A stretch of DNA of 64,000 nt from the NCBI GenBank assembly GCA_013360585.1, contig JABWBH010000005.1, positions 62,001 through 126,000 of the forward strand. Reading direction: 5' to 3'. The notes beneath the pieces are model-generated. The model was given only the letters and a program-made list of their open reading frames with translations, was not told the origin of the DNA and made no database searches. Position numbers and translations under genes: made by a program. Positions within the stretch are counted from its first letter, which is position 1; every line of letters starts with the position of its first letter. Below are positions 34,767 through 43,537 of the stretch, one piece after another. The DNA is from Phycisphaerae bacterium (GTDB lineage Bacteria > Planctomycetota > Phycisphaerae > UBA1845).

Positions 34767-35318
34767 TTAAGCAGACGAAGGCGGCGTCCACGGAATGTCC
34801 GGGACATTTCGCCGGACGTTGGCGAGCCGCGCGAGCGCGAAAAGCAGGTCGTTCAGTCGGTTCAGATAGGTGAGAACCTCCGCCCGAACCGGAAACCGGC
34901 GGTGCAGCTCAACGGCGCTCCGCTCGGCGCGGCGGGCGACGGTGCGGGCGGCGTGAAGCCGGGCGGCGGTCTCGGACCCGCCCGGCAGGATGAACTGCCG
35001 CAGGGGTGGCGTCTGCGCCGTTGCGTCGTCGATCCAACGCTCCAGCAGCGTTACATGCGCGGCGGTGACACGCGGCGTCGAGCCGGCGCCCGAGGGGTCG
35101 GCCAGCTCCGCACCGATCACGAAAAGGTCCGACTGAAGGCGCTGCAGGATGCCCGTCAGCTCCGCGTCGTCGGCGACCGCGGCGCAGGCGACGCCGATCG
35201 CGGCGTTGGTCTCGTCCACGTCGCCGTATGCGGCCACCCGGGGGTGATGCTTGTCGACGCGTTCTCCGCCGATCAACCCCGTCCGACCGTCATCGCCCGT
35301 GCGCGTGTAAAGCTTCAT
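34767..35318 (-). CDS. PduO-type cob(I)alamin adenosyltransferase
   Basis: 183 aa, standard PduO-type length. N-terminal MKLYTRTGDDGRTGLIGGERVDK contains the ATP-binding start motif (YTRTGDxGxTxL). GDVDETNAAIG, the ARTVARRAER helix and YLNRLNDLLFALAR near the C-terminus are also present. It converts cob(I)alamin to adenosylcobalamin using ATP. No cobalamin riboswitch or B12-dependent enzyme is visible nearby. About 100 bp upstream of folD on the same strand, possibly co-transcribed. Confidence 0.94.
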   Translation of the reverse strand: MKLYTRTGDDGRTGLIGGERVDKHHPRVAAYGDVDETNAAIGVACAAVADDAELTGILQRLQSDLFVIGAELADPSGAGSTPRVTAAHVTLLERWIDDATAQTPPLRQFILPGGSETAARLHAARTVARRAERSAVELHRRFPVRAEVLTYLNRLNDLLFALARLANVRRNVPDIPWTPPSSA

Positions 35319-35384
35319 GTCATCCAGCGTGGAAGGGGAGCGTTTCGTGTCGGCTGCTCGGTCCGTCGGGATCGCAACCGCCGG

Positions 35385-36884
35385 TCACGGGCAGTCATAA
35401 CTCTCCGTATCCGTCGCCCCGCAGCCCCACGTCGCCGTTGCGTCTCCCGCGCCGGACGGCGTGCCGCGGAATTTCGCCTTGCCCTTGCCGGTGTCCCGGA
35501 CCGTCCCGCTCTCGCGCTCGCCGCCGGACAGGCGCACGACGAACGTGTCCCCCGGAGCGCCGCCGGTGAGTTTGACGACCAGCTTGTTGACGCCGTTTTT
35601 CTGGCGGCAGCGCGTCGCGGATATCCGCTCCGAACCCGTGCAATCCCCGCCGCACGCAGTCACCACCTCGTCGGCACCGATGTCCACCGCCGCGAAGACC
35701 ACGCGGTCATCCCCGTCAACGTCAGTTTCGCCGGGCTGCGGGGTGAACGCGGGGTCTCCGGCATCCACCAGCGGAGCGCAGACGCTCAGATGATAATCAT
35801 CGGCTTCCGGATCAGCGAACCCGGGATCCGTGTCCACGTTTCCGGAACCCCAGTTCAGGGTTCCGTTGTTGTTGGTCACACCGGTCTGGCCGCCCTCGAC
35901 GTCGCAATACCGCACATCGAGCGTGCCGCGGCGGAGGTAGATTTCACGACCTTGGCCGGGGTTGGCGCTGTTGCCGTAAATGATCGAGTTTTCGATCGCA
36001 GCGGAGAGGCGCCCCTCGCCCGACAACATGACCCCATCGACGTCGAAAACTCCGGCGTTGTTCGTGATCGTGCAGCCGCTGATCGTCACCTCCGGGTTAC
36101 CCTCGATGTGGATACCGCCGGTCAGTCCCCCGAACCCGTCGCGCCCGACCGCTTGATTACCGAAAATGAGGTTGTTGCGGAAAACAAGGGTAAACGGATC
36201 GTTCGGCGCCTCGTCCGACCAGATCCCCCCGCCGTTGTGATGCGCAGTGTTCGCGTAGATCCGGTTGCCGGTGATGACCGCGGACGAGTTGAAAAGGCTG
36301 ATGCCTCCGCCGTCCCCGGAAATGTGCAGCAGCAGGTGCTGGTCCGACGCGAGGTTCCCGGTGATGACGTTGTTCTCGATCAGCGGATTGCCGCGTTCCG
36401 TGTCGATCCCGCCGCCGAACGCCGCCTCGTTGTTGATGATGATGTTCCCCCGGATCGTCGGAGAGGCGTTGTTGATCGAAATGCCGCCGCCAAGATACAC
36501 CGACCCGTTGCTGAACCCGGTTCCGTTGGTGAGCGTGAAGCCTTCAAGAACGGCGTCGCGCTCCTCCCCGGTGTGAAAAATGACGGCGCTGCTGTTGAAG
36601 CCGGCGTCGATGACGGTTGCCTCCGGACCGTCGGTGCTGCGGACCGTGACGTCCTTGCCGAGGAAGTCGAGGTTCTCCCGGTAGCTTCCGGGCAGGACGA
36701 GGATCGTGTCGCCGTCCGCCGCCAGGTCGATCGCGCGTTGAATCCGGCAGAAGGGATTGCCTTCGCTGCCGTCCCCCTCGTCCGGACATGTTCCGGCGTC
36801 AACGTAAAACGTATCCGCGCCCGCCGCCGGCAGCGACATGAGCGCCGCCGCGATGAACATCCACCCCGCCTGTTTTCTGAACAT
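35385..36884 (-). CDS. Secreted right-handed beta-helix protein with shared Cys-containing C-terminal module
   Basis: 499 aa; ggagg lies 8 bp before the ATG. Signal peptide about 1-22. The mature protein begins TFYVDAGTCPDEGDGS and DGDTILVLPGSYRENLDFLGKDV, the same opening as the 2914-aa protein. Parallel beta-helix rungs follow (GGGISINNASPTIRGNIIINN and similar) to about residue 390, with the LVDAGDPAF segment common in such proteins. The last about 90 residues (CTGSERISATRC to WGCG...YDCP) match the end of the protein at 11540-12223. No catalytic site recognised; possibly a surface or carbohydrate-binding protein. Confidence 0.85.
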   Translation of the reverse strand: MFRKQAGWMFIAAALMSLPAAGADTFYVDAGTCPDEGDGSEGNPFCRIQRAIDLAADGDTILVLPGSYRENLDFLGKDVTVRSTDGPEATVIDAGFNSSAVIFHTGEERDAVLEGFTLTNGTGFSNGSVYLGGGISINNASPTIRGNIIINNEAAFGGGIDTERGNPLIENNVITGNLASDQHLLLHISGDGGGISLFNSSAVITGNRIYANTAHHNGGGIWSDEAPNDPFTLVFRNNLIFGNQAVGRDGFGGLTGGIHIEGNPEVTISGCTITNNAGVFDVDGVMLSGEGRLSAAIENSIIYGNSANPGQGREIYLRRGTLDVRYCDVEGGQTGVTNNNGTLNWGSGNVDTDPGFADPEADDYHLSVCAPLVDAGDPAFTPQPGETDVDGDDRVVFAAVDIGADEVVTACGGDCTGSERISATRCRQKNGVNKLVVKLTGGAPGDTFVVRLSGGERESGTVRDTGKGKAKFRGTPSGAGDATATWGCGATDTESYDCP

Positions 36885-36933
36885 GTTGTGCTCCCTCCGA
36901 CGGCGCGCGGACCGCCCCCGCTCGCCGATGCTG

Positions 36934-36962
36934 ATTCTAGGATGCCGCAGTCGAAAAATGAA
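36934..36962 (-). promoter_or_regulatory. Possible promoter of the beta-helix gene
   Basis: On the minus strand, TTCATT and TAGAAT are separated by 17 bp, with the -10 about 50 bp before the ATG at 36884. The -10 matches 5 of 6 consensus positions; the -35 is weak. Confidence 0.35.
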
Positions 36963-37107
36963 CCGCCTTGCGGAATTTCATCCTCCCTGAGGTTCCTTGC
37001 CGCATCCCGGCGGACCGACCGGGCGGACCCGGGTGCCCTTGCGACGCCGGCCCGGTACAATCCGGTCACCTGGGTCGGGTTGGAATCCATTAAGGAGGCA
37101 GATCCCC

Positions 37108-37908
37108 GTGACCGCCGGATATGAGACGCTGCTGGTCGAGACGGACGGGCCCGTGTGCGTGCTGATGCTGAACCGACCGGACAAACTCAATGCGTTCAAC
37201 GACCGCATGACGCAGGAGTTGACCGACGCCTTCAAGCAGATCGAGCGGGACGCGGGCGTGCGGGCGGTCGTTTTGACGGGGGCGGGTCGCGCCTTCTGTT
37301 CGGGGCAGGATCTGGCCGACCTGGAGTCGAAGTACCGAGGCGGCGAGGCGTTGGTGCTCGGGGATCGGTTGCGCGGGGGGTACAACCCGCTGATCCGGCG
37401 GATCGTCGAGCTGGACCGCCCGGTGATCGCGGCCGTCAACGGCGTGGCGGCGGGCGCCGGATGCAGCCTGGCGCTGGCGTGCGATCTGCGCGTCGCCTCC
37501 GACAAGGCGTCTTTCATCGAAGTGTTCATCAACGTCGGGCTGGTTCCCGACTCGGGGAGCAGCTTCTTTCTCCCGAGGCTGATCGGGTTCGGGCGGGCGC
37601 TGGAGATGTGCATCACGGGGGACAAGCTGTCGGCTGCCGACGCCTTGACGCTGGGGCTGGTCAGCAAAGTCGTCCCCGGCGAGGACGTTCGCGCGTCGGC
37701 GCTGGAGCTTGCCCGGCGGCTGGCGGCGATGCCGACGAAGGCGATCGCGCTGACAAAGCGGTTGATGTACGCGTCCGCGACGAACACGCTGGCGGCGCAG
37801 CTCGAGGCCGAAGCCTACGCGCAGGAAACCGCCGGAAAGACGCAGGATCACCGCGAGGGCGTGATGGCGTTTCTGGACAAGCGCAAGCCGCAGTTCACGG
37901 GTGCCTGA
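37108..37908 (+). CDS. Enoyl-CoA hydratase/isomerase family protein
   Basis: 266 aa from the GTG at 37108, preceded at 9 bp by a perfect aaggagg. The longer frame upstream has no such signal. Crotonase fold: LNRPDKLNAFN, the oxyanion-hole segments GRAFCSGQDLADL and NGVAAGAGCSLALACDLRVAS. The motif FINVGLVPDSGSSFFLPRLIG has Asp in place of the second catalytic Glu of classical hydratases, as in PaaG-type isomerases. It may act in beta-oxidation or aromatic acid breakdown. No partner genes adjacent. Confidence 0.9.
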   Translation: MTAGYETLLVETDGPVCVLMLNRPDKLNAFNDRMTQELTDAFKQIERDAGVRAVVLTGAGRAFCSGQDLADLESKYRGGEALVLGDRLRGGYNPLIRRIVELDRPVIAAVNGVAAGAGCSLALACDLRVASDKASFIEVFINVGLVPDSGSSFFLPRLIGFGRALEMCITGDKLSAADALTLGLVSKVVPGEDVRASALELARRLAAMPTKAIALTKRLMYASATNTLAAQLEAEAYAQETAGKTQDHREGVMAFLDKRKPQFTGA

Positions 37909-38022
37909 TCCGCGAGAAAAAGTCGGGAGCTCGGCCGGGCGGGGTCGTCGAGCGTTGCTCCCGCGGCGAACCGGCAGGATAACATGCGATCGCCGCGATG
38001 GCGGGACGGAGGTGACATCAGG

Positions 38023-39477
38023 ATGCGCCGAAGGATTGAAGGTCTGCGGTCGGTCATGTTCGGTTTGACGGTCTGCACGGCCGCCGCGCAGGAGATTCCG
38101 CTCGATCAGATGATCGCGAAGGTCGAAGCCGCGCTGCCCGACAAGGCCCCGGCGGTACCGAAGCCCGGACGCCGCGTGCTGGTGTTCTCGCTGACAAAAG
38201 GCTACCGGCACTCGTCCATCCCGATCGGCGTCGAGGCGCTGCGCAGGCTCGGGCTGAAAACGGGCGCGTACGCCGCTGAGGCGAGCGAAGACCCAGCGAT
38301 GCTCACGGCGTCGGGTTTGGCCCAGTTCGATGCGGTCATCATGCTGAGCACGACCGGCGAGTTGTTCGACGACCCGGCGATGAAGCAAGGCATCCTTGAT
38401 TACGTGCGCTCGGGGAAAGGCTGGGTCGGGATTCACGCCGCGACCGATTGCTTTTATGCGTGGCCTGAATACGGTGAGATGATCGGCGGGTACTTCGACG
38501 GCCACCCGTGGCACGAGTCGGTGACGTTGAAGCTTGACGACGCGCAACACCCGGTCTGCGCCGCATTCGAGGGCAAATCCTTCTCGATTGTGGACGAGAT
38601 TTACCAGTTCCGGCATCCGTATTCGCGGGCGAGACTGCGGGTGCTGACCAGCCTGGACACGGCGAAGACCGACATGAAGAAGGACGGCATCCACCGCGCA
38701 GACGGGGACTTCGCGGTAAGCTGGGTGCGCTCCTTCGGGAAGGGGCGGGTGTTCAACTGCTCGCTGGGACACCGGGAGGAAGTGTTCTGGAACCCCACCG
38801 TGCTGAAGCACTACCTGGCGGGGATTCAATATGCTCTCGGCGATCTGGCAGCGGACGCCGCGCCGAGTCTGGCGGTCACGCCCGGCTGGACGCGCCTCTT
38901 CAACGGCGCGGACCTGACGGGGTGGAAGGGTCTCGTGGCCGACCCGCCGGCTCGGGCGAAGATGACGACCGAAGAACTGGCGGCGGCGCAGGCGAAAGCC
39001 GACGAGCTGATGCGAGCGCACTGGAAGGTGGAGGACGGCGTGCTCGTTTTCGACGGCCAGGGTTCGCACCTTTGCACGTCGAAGGATTATGCGGATTTCG
39101 AGATGTTCGTGGACTGGAAGATCGGTCCCGGCGGCGACAGCGGGATCTACCTTCGCGGCAGCCCGCAGGTTCAGATCTGGGATCCGGCGCAGTGGCCGGT
39201 CGGTTCCGGCGGGTTGTACAACAATGAGAAGAACGCAAAGGATCCGCTGGCGGTCGCCGACCACCCGGTGGGGCGGTGGAACACATTTTACATCCGCATG
39301 ACGGGCGACCGCGTCACGGTGCGGTTGAACGAGAAGCTCGTCGTGGACGACGTGGTGCTGGAGAATTACTGGGAGCGAGACAAACCGATCTACGCTTCCG
39401 GGCAGATTGAATTGCAGAGTCACGGCTCAAAACTGTGGTTCCGGGACATCTGGATCCGTGAACTTCCGTCCAGGTAA
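38023..39477 (+). CDS. Secreted ThuA-like plus DUF1080 (3-keto-disaccharide hydrolase-type) protein
   Basis: 484 aa from the ATG at 38023 (ggagg upstream). Signal peptide about 1-22. Residues about 45-280 form a ThuA-like domain with a glutamine-amidotransferase-like fold (VLVFSLTKGYRHSSIP, GIHAATDCFYAWPEYGEMIGG broken by loops, FNCSLGHREEVFWNP). From about 290 a DUF1080 domain follows (WTRLFNGADLTGWKG, DWKIGPGGDSGIYLRG, WNTFYIRMTGDRV). DUF1080 proteins include 3-keto-glycoside hydrolases and are abundant in Planctomycetota. Predicted periplasmic carbohydrate processing. Follows the enoyl-CoA hydratase gene by about 110 bp. Confidence 0.9.
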   Translation: MRRRIEGLRSVMFGLTVCTAAAQEIPLDQMIAKVEAALPDKAPAVPKPGRRVLVFSLTKGYRHSSIPIGVEALRRLGLKTGAYAAEASEDPAMLTASGLAQFDAVIMLSTTGELFDDPAMKQGILDYVRSGKGWVGIHAATDCFYAWPEYGEMIGGYFDGHPWHESVTLKLDDAQHPVCAAFEGKSFSIVDEIYQFRHPYSRARLRVLTSLDTAKTDMKKDGIHRADGDFAVSWVRSFGKGRVFNCSLGHREEVFWNPTVLKHYLAGIQYALGDLAADAAPSLAVTPGWTRLFNGADLTGWKGLVADPPARAKMTTEELAAAQAKADELMRAHWKVEDGVLVFDGQGSHLCTSKDYADFEMFVDWKIGPGGDSGIYLRGSPQVQIWDPAQWPVGSGGLYNNEKNAKDPLAVADHPVGRWNTFYIRMTGDRVTVRLNEKLVVDDVVLENYWERDKPIYASGQIELQSHGSKLWFRDIWIRELPSR

Positions 39478-39561
39478 CGAGCTTCGAGGGCTGGGCGCCC
39501 GGCGCTCGGCTTACCGCGGGAGGGAGACGCAACTCGCAAGTTGAATCCGTGCAGGTGAAAC

Positions 39562-39915
39562 ATGCCGAATCCGCTGTGTCATTTCGAGTTCATGACCACC
39601 GACCCGGAGAAGTGTCGGGCGTTTTACGGCAAAGTCTTTGACTGGGCGTTCGACGACCAGTCGATGCAGGGATACACGCTGATCCAGCCGGGCGCCGAAC
39701 CTAACGGCGGCATGATGAAGCGACCCGAAGTCGCCCCGAGGGCGTGCCTGACGGTGTACTTCAGCGTGACCGACCTGGAGGCGACGCTGAAGAAGGTGCG
39801 CGACCACGGCGGGAAGGTGCTGGTCGAGGCGACGCCGATCCCGAACGTGGGAACCTACGCGATCATCGCCGACCCGGAGAACGTGGTGGTGGGTCTGCTC
39901 AAGCCCGGCGGCTGA
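39562..39915 (+). CDS. VOC (glyoxalase/bleomycin-resistance) family protein
   Basis: 117 aa. Two beta-alpha-beta-beta-beta units of a single VOC domain: CHFEFMTTDPEKCRAFYGKVFDW (N-terminal half) and CLTVYFSVTDLEATLKKVRDHGG with ADPENVVVGLLKP at the end. Metal-ligand positions are consistent with a His early (CHFEF). Function cannot be predicted within this diverse superfamily. Cytoplasmic, a stand-alone gene about 85 bp after the ThuA-DUF1080 gene. Confidence 0.88.
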   Translation: MPNPLCHFEFMTTDPEKCRAFYGKVFDWAFDDQSMQGYTLIQPGAEPNGGMMKRPEVAPRACLTVYFSVTDLEATLKKVRDHGGKVLVEATPIPNVGTYAIIADPENVVVGLLKPGG

Positions 39916-39973
39916 CCGGGCGGCGGGTGATCGGGGGCATCGGGGGCGAGGTGACGCGCTGAAACGGTGCAAC

Positions 39974-40210
39974 ATGCCGGACCGGGAGTCTTTCCACGCG
40001 GTCGTCCCCCCGCTGATCCTCCTCGGACCGGCCGTTGCCTGCCTGATCGGGTTCTTCGTGGTCGAGCGCGTGCGGCGTCGGCGCAAACAATGCGACGATC
40101 TCATACTGCGATGTCCGGAATGCGAGTATTTGCTGCGAAGCTTGACGGAGAACTGATGCCCGGAATGCGGGAAGGCGTTCGCCGGTGACGAGGTAGATCA
40201 GATCGAATGA
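39974..40210 (+). pseudogene. Small membrane-anchored zinc-ribbon protein interrupted by in-frame TGA
   Basis: The ATG at 39974 opens a 60-codon frame with one membrane span (PLILLGPAVACLIGFFVVE), basic residues, and the first half of a zinc ribbon, CPECEYLLRSLTEN. TGA stands at 40154-40156. The same frame then continues directly with CPECGKAFAGDEVDQIE and a natural TGA ending at 40210. Together these make a complete CPxC...CPEC ribbon of a type common in Planctomycetota, where the sequence usually reads N-R-C-P-E-C-G. A single CGA-to-TGA change explains it. Recoding or a sequencing error are alternatives. Confidence 0.7.
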
Positions 40211-40241
40211 TGAAGGCAACGCAACGCAGGGAGGCGCGGCT

Positions 40242-41453
40242 GTGAGGCGAGGGTTGCGGATTCACGGCGTCGTCCGGGCGGCGCAGCGGCTCCGCGGCGA
40301 GTTGGGCGTTCCCTTGTCGTCCGAGCGTCGGGAGGTTTTGCGATCCGTGATCACCCGGACGCTTCAGGCGGTCTCGGACATCCTGCGCGAGCACGGCGCG
40401 TCCGAACTTTCGCTGCCGGCGCCGACGCGCCGGGCGCTTGCCTACCTGCGCAACATCGACCTTGACGCGGCGCCGAGCGCCGTCGCCACGGCGTCGCAGG
40501 CAGCCAGCGCGCCGCATAAGGTCGAACGTTCCGTGCGTGCGCCGACGTGGCGCATCACCGGTCTTCCCTCGCGGTTCGAGGCGTGCGTCCGGGCGCTGGG
40601 CGACGCTCGGAGCACGATTCCGCCGCAGCGCGTGTTCGAGCGAATTGAAGGGGAGCACCGCCATCTTGAGCGCCTGATCGAGCATCATGCCGGCAAGTCG
40701 GGAGCAATTTCACCGGATCATCTCGCGTTGCGCGGCTGGTTTGCGTTTTTCGCGCAGCGCGAGGAGTTCGACGGATATCGCCGGGCCGTGGCGGCGGCGC
40801 GCGGACCGATGACGGCGGCAATAAGGCGGCAAAGGCGTTTTCTCGGCCATCTCGTGGTGCATTTCCGCCCGATGCGGGGCATTTTCCGTCTGCGGCAATC
40901 CAGCGCGGAGGAGGTGACGCTGCGTCTTCCAGCCGCGATGGTTCGGTTCGATCCAGCGCATTTCGAGGCGGTTGCGGAGCTGGCGCTCGGCGCGGGCGAG
41001 CGAGACGGGCGCGTGCTGGAGGCGATGCAGTCGCCAGCGTACCGGGCGGCGCTGGCCAGGCTTGAGGCGTTGTCCGGGGCGCGTCCGGTTGAGCAAGGAG
41101 CGGTACACGACTTGTCCGCGTCTTTTGTGCGGGTGAACACGGCGTATTTCGGCGGGCGGATGGCGCGACCTCGCCTGCGCTGGAGCGACCGGCTGACCTC
41201 GTGCAAGTTCGGGCATTACGACTTCACGATCGACGAGATCCAGCTTTCCGCGACGCTGGACGCGAGGAACGTTCCTGAATTCGTCATCGATGCAGTCATG
41301 TATCACGAATTGCTGCACAAGGAGCACGGGCTGACCTGGGCTGGCGGACGCGGGTTTGCGCACACATCTGAGTTCCGGCGTGACGAGCGGCGCTTCGCGC
41401 GGCATGACGAGGCGGATCGGTTCCTTAACGACCTGGCGCGATGGCGAGCGTGA
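40242..41453 (+). CDS. SprT/YgjP-like zinc metalloprotease-domain protein
   Basis: 403 aa, GTG start with gggagg about 8 bp upstream. The C-terminal about 140 residues hold VNTAYFGGRMARPRLRWS, then MYHELLHKEHG (HExxH) and AHTSEFRRDERRF, whose His is the probable third zinc ligand, as in SprT/YgjP-like (WLM-related) proteases. The N-terminal 250 residues are Arg/Ala-rich and helical, of unknown function. Bacterial homologues are poorly characterised. No signal peptide, so likely cytoplasmic. The permease gene downstream overlaps its last 13 bp. Confidence 0.8.
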   Translation: MRRGLRIHGVVRAAQRLRGELGVPLSSERREVLRSVITRTLQAVSDILREHGASELSLPAPTRRALAYLRNIDLDAAPSAVATASQAASAPHKVERSVRAPTWRITGLPSRFEACVRALGDARSTIPPQRVFERIEGEHRHLERLIEHHAGKSGAISPDHLALRGWFAFFAQREEFDGYRRAVAAARGPMTAAIRRQRRFLGHLVVHFRPMRGIFRLRQSSAEEVTLRLPAAMVRFDPAHFEAVAELALGAGERDGRVLEAMQSPAYRAALARLEALSGARPVEQGAVHDLSASFVRVNTAYFGGRMARPRLRWSDRLTSCKFGHYDFTIDEIQLSATLDARNVPEFVIDAVMYHELLHKEHGLTWAGGRGFAHTSEFRRDERRFARHDEADRFLNDLARWRA

Positions 41454-42496
41454 TCCGGCATACCCGAACCGACGAGCGTGTCCGCTTCTGCGGGCTTGCC
41501 TGGCGACGCGACCCGCTCACACGGCGCCTGACGATCCTCGCGGCGGCGTGGGCGATGATGATGCTCGGCGCGGGCGCGTTCAATCCGTCGCTGCTGAGTC
41601 CGGGCGCTCTGGCGGCCTTGCTCGTCGACGCCGCCCCCGCGGTCATCGTCGGGACCGGTCTGACCCTGCTGGTCATCAGCGGAGAGATCGACGTCAGCGT
41701 CGGATCCCTGCTGGGGTTGCTGGCAGCAGTTGCGGGGTTGCTTTCGTCGCCGAGCCACGCAGGTCTGTCGGCGTGGGCGGCGGCGGGGGTCGTCGTCGCC
41801 GCGGGAGCAGTCGCCGGGTTATTAAACGGCCTGCTGGTCGTTTTCGGGCGCGTGCCTTCCCTTCTGGCGACGCTGGGCATGCTCAGCGCCTGGCGCGGGG
41901 CGACGGAGCTTCTGCTTTCCGGGAACTGGATCACGGATGCCGGCGCGGACCTGCGCAAGGTCGGACAGGAGGTTTTCCTCGGCTTGCCTGCGCCGATCTG
42001 GATCGCGGGCATCGTGGCGACTGCGACGATCGTCCTGGCGCAAAGGACGCGCCTCGGACGGCGCACGTACGCGGTCGGGGATCACGAGGAGGCGGCGCGG
42101 CTCGCAGGGGTTCCCGTCGCGGCGACGAAAATGCTGATGTTCGTTCTGACCGGAGCGATGACCGGCGTGGCGGCGCTGGTGAGCCTGGGGCAGACTTCGG
42201 TGATCGAGTCGGGAATCGGGGCGGGTTTCGAGTTGACGGTGGTGACGGCCGTGGTGGTCGGCGGGACGTCGATCCGCGGCGGGGCAGGGACGATCGCGGG
42301 CACGGCGCTGGCGGTGTTCTGGCTGGGGAGCGTGCGCACCGTGCTCGTCCACCTGAAGCTTGGAGAGAGCGCGACGCACTGGGAGCGTGCGATCGCGGGG
42401 ATGTGCATTCTCGCCGCCGTCCTCCTTGATCATCTGTCGCGACGGCGCGGGGGCACCCGTGGCACCGGTCCAGCAACGTTGGAGGTCTCCGCATGA
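41441..42496 (+). CDS. ABC transporter permease, RbsC/monosaccharide (BPD_transp_2) type
   Basis: 351 aa, overlapping the metalloprotease gene by 13 bp. About 9-10 membrane spans. Family signatures: GTGLTLLVISGEIDVSVGSL near residue 70, GDHEEAARLAGVPVAATKM (cytoplasmic coupling loop, the EAA-like region) and AVVVGGTSIRGGAGTIAG near the end. It should form a heterodimeric channel with the next gene, as in LsrCD or RhaPQ. No ATP-binding subunit or substrate-binding protein lies on either side, so the importer cannot be complete from this locus alone. Substrate unknown. Confidence 0.92.
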   Translation: MASVIRHTRTDERVRFCGLAWRRDPLTRRLTILAAAWAMMMLGAGAFNPSLLSPGALAALLVDAAPAVIVGTGLTLLVISGEIDVSVGSLLGLLAAVAGLLSSPSHAGLSAWAAAGVVVAAGAVAGLLNGLLVVFGRVPSLLATLGMLSAWRGATELLLSGNWITDAGADLRKVGQEVFLGLPAPIWIAGIVATATIVLAQRTRLGRRTYAVGDHEEAARLAGVPVAATKMLMFVLTGAMTGVAALVSLGQTSVIESGIGAGFELTVVTAVVVGGTSIRGGAGTIAGTALAVFWLGSVRTVLVHLKLGESATHWERAIAGMCILAAVLLDHLSRRRGGTRGTGPATLEVSA

Positions 42497-43437
42497 TCGC
42501 CCGTCATGCCGCCGTCCGAGCGGAGTTCATGCGACCGGTCGTCCTGACTGCGTCGCTGGCCGGATTCCTGACGATCGCGGGACGGCTGGAGCCGGGTTTC
42601 ATCGCAGGCGCGACGCAGTTGGAACTGGCGACGCAGGTCTTCGAGACAGCGCTGCTGGCGGTTCCGATGACGCTGGTGCTGATCAGCGGCGGGATCGACC
42701 TGTCGATCGGGGCGACGATGGCGCTCTCATCAGCGGCGTTCGGTATGAGCTTCGAGAGCGGCGCGCCGATCTGGGCCTGCGCGGCGTGCGCGATCCTCGC
42801 TGCGACGTGTGCCGGGGCGTTCAACGGCGCGTGCGTCGTTCGTCTGGCTGTCCACCCGCTGATTGTCACGCTGGCGACGCTGTCGTTGTTTCGCGGAGTT
42901 GCTGAGGGGATCAGCAGGGGTCGGCCGGTGTCGGGCTTTCCGGAGTCCTTCACGGAACTGGGCGACGCGCGCTGGTTCGGTGTTCCGCCGGCGGGCTGGG
43001 GGTTCGCGCTGGCGTGGGCGGCGGCGCTGATCTGGCAGCGTCGGACGCGCGGCGGACGCTGGATCACCGCGATCGGCTGGAACGAGACCGCTGCTCGCTT
43101 CAGCGGCGTCCCCGTGGATCGCATCAAACTCCTCCTTTACACGCTGTGCGGGACCGCGGCGGGGGCCGCGGCGGTCTTGTTCATCGCCCGGCGCAACACG
43201 GCGAAGGCTGACATCGGTCTGGGGATCGAATTGGAGGTCATTACCGCGGTTGTGCTCGGCGGGACGAGCGCCTCCGGCGGGCGTGGGAGTCTCCTCGGGA
43301 CGCTGCTGGGCCTGGCGCTGCTGCACGAGGTTCGCCAGTTCATCAGTTGGCGGTGGAATAACGACGAACTGATTCTTCTGGTCGTGGGGGCGATGCTGAT
43401 CGGGTCGATGCTGCTGAACCGGACGAAAGCGAGCTGA
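42493..43437 (+). CDS. ABC transporter permease, RbsC/monosaccharide type (partner)
   Basis: 314 aa, starting 4 bp inside the preceding permease gene (ATGA overlap), so translationally coupled. Signatures: PMTLVLISGGIDLSIGAT, GWNETAARFSGVPVDRIKL and AVVLGGTSASGGRGSLLGT. About 9 membrane spans. Likely the second half of a heterodimeric sugar or AI-2-type permease. The RidA-family gene follows after 100 bp and is probably a separate function. Confidence 0.92.
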   Translation: MIARHAAVRAEFMRPVVLTASLAGFLTIAGRLEPGFIAGATQLELATQVFETALLAVPMTLVLISGGIDLSIGATMALSSAAFGMSFESGAPIWACAACAILAATCAGAFNGACVVRLAVHPLIVTLATLSLFRGVAEGISRGRPVSGFPESFTELGDARWFGVPPAGWGFALAWAAALIWQRRTRGGRWITAIGWNETAARFSGVPVDRIKLLLYTLCGTAAGAAAVLFIARRNTAKADIGLGIELEVITAVVLGGTSASGGRGSLLGTLLGLALLHEVRQFISWRWNNDELILLVVGAMLIGSMLLNRTKAS

Positions 43438-43537
43438 GAGCGGGCATCGGAGGCGGGATGGCGGAACGCCGCGGGTCCGAAGCGACGGCGAAGGGCGAGA
43501 CGTTGCAAGGTTCGGGGCGCGGCGTCAGACTTCGAGC

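Noticed and set aside
40154..40210. Selenocysteine at the in-frame TGA of the zinc-ribbon gene
   Set aside because: No convincing bacterial SECIS was seen, and the aligned residue in such ribbons is usually Arg; one C-to-T change is simpler.
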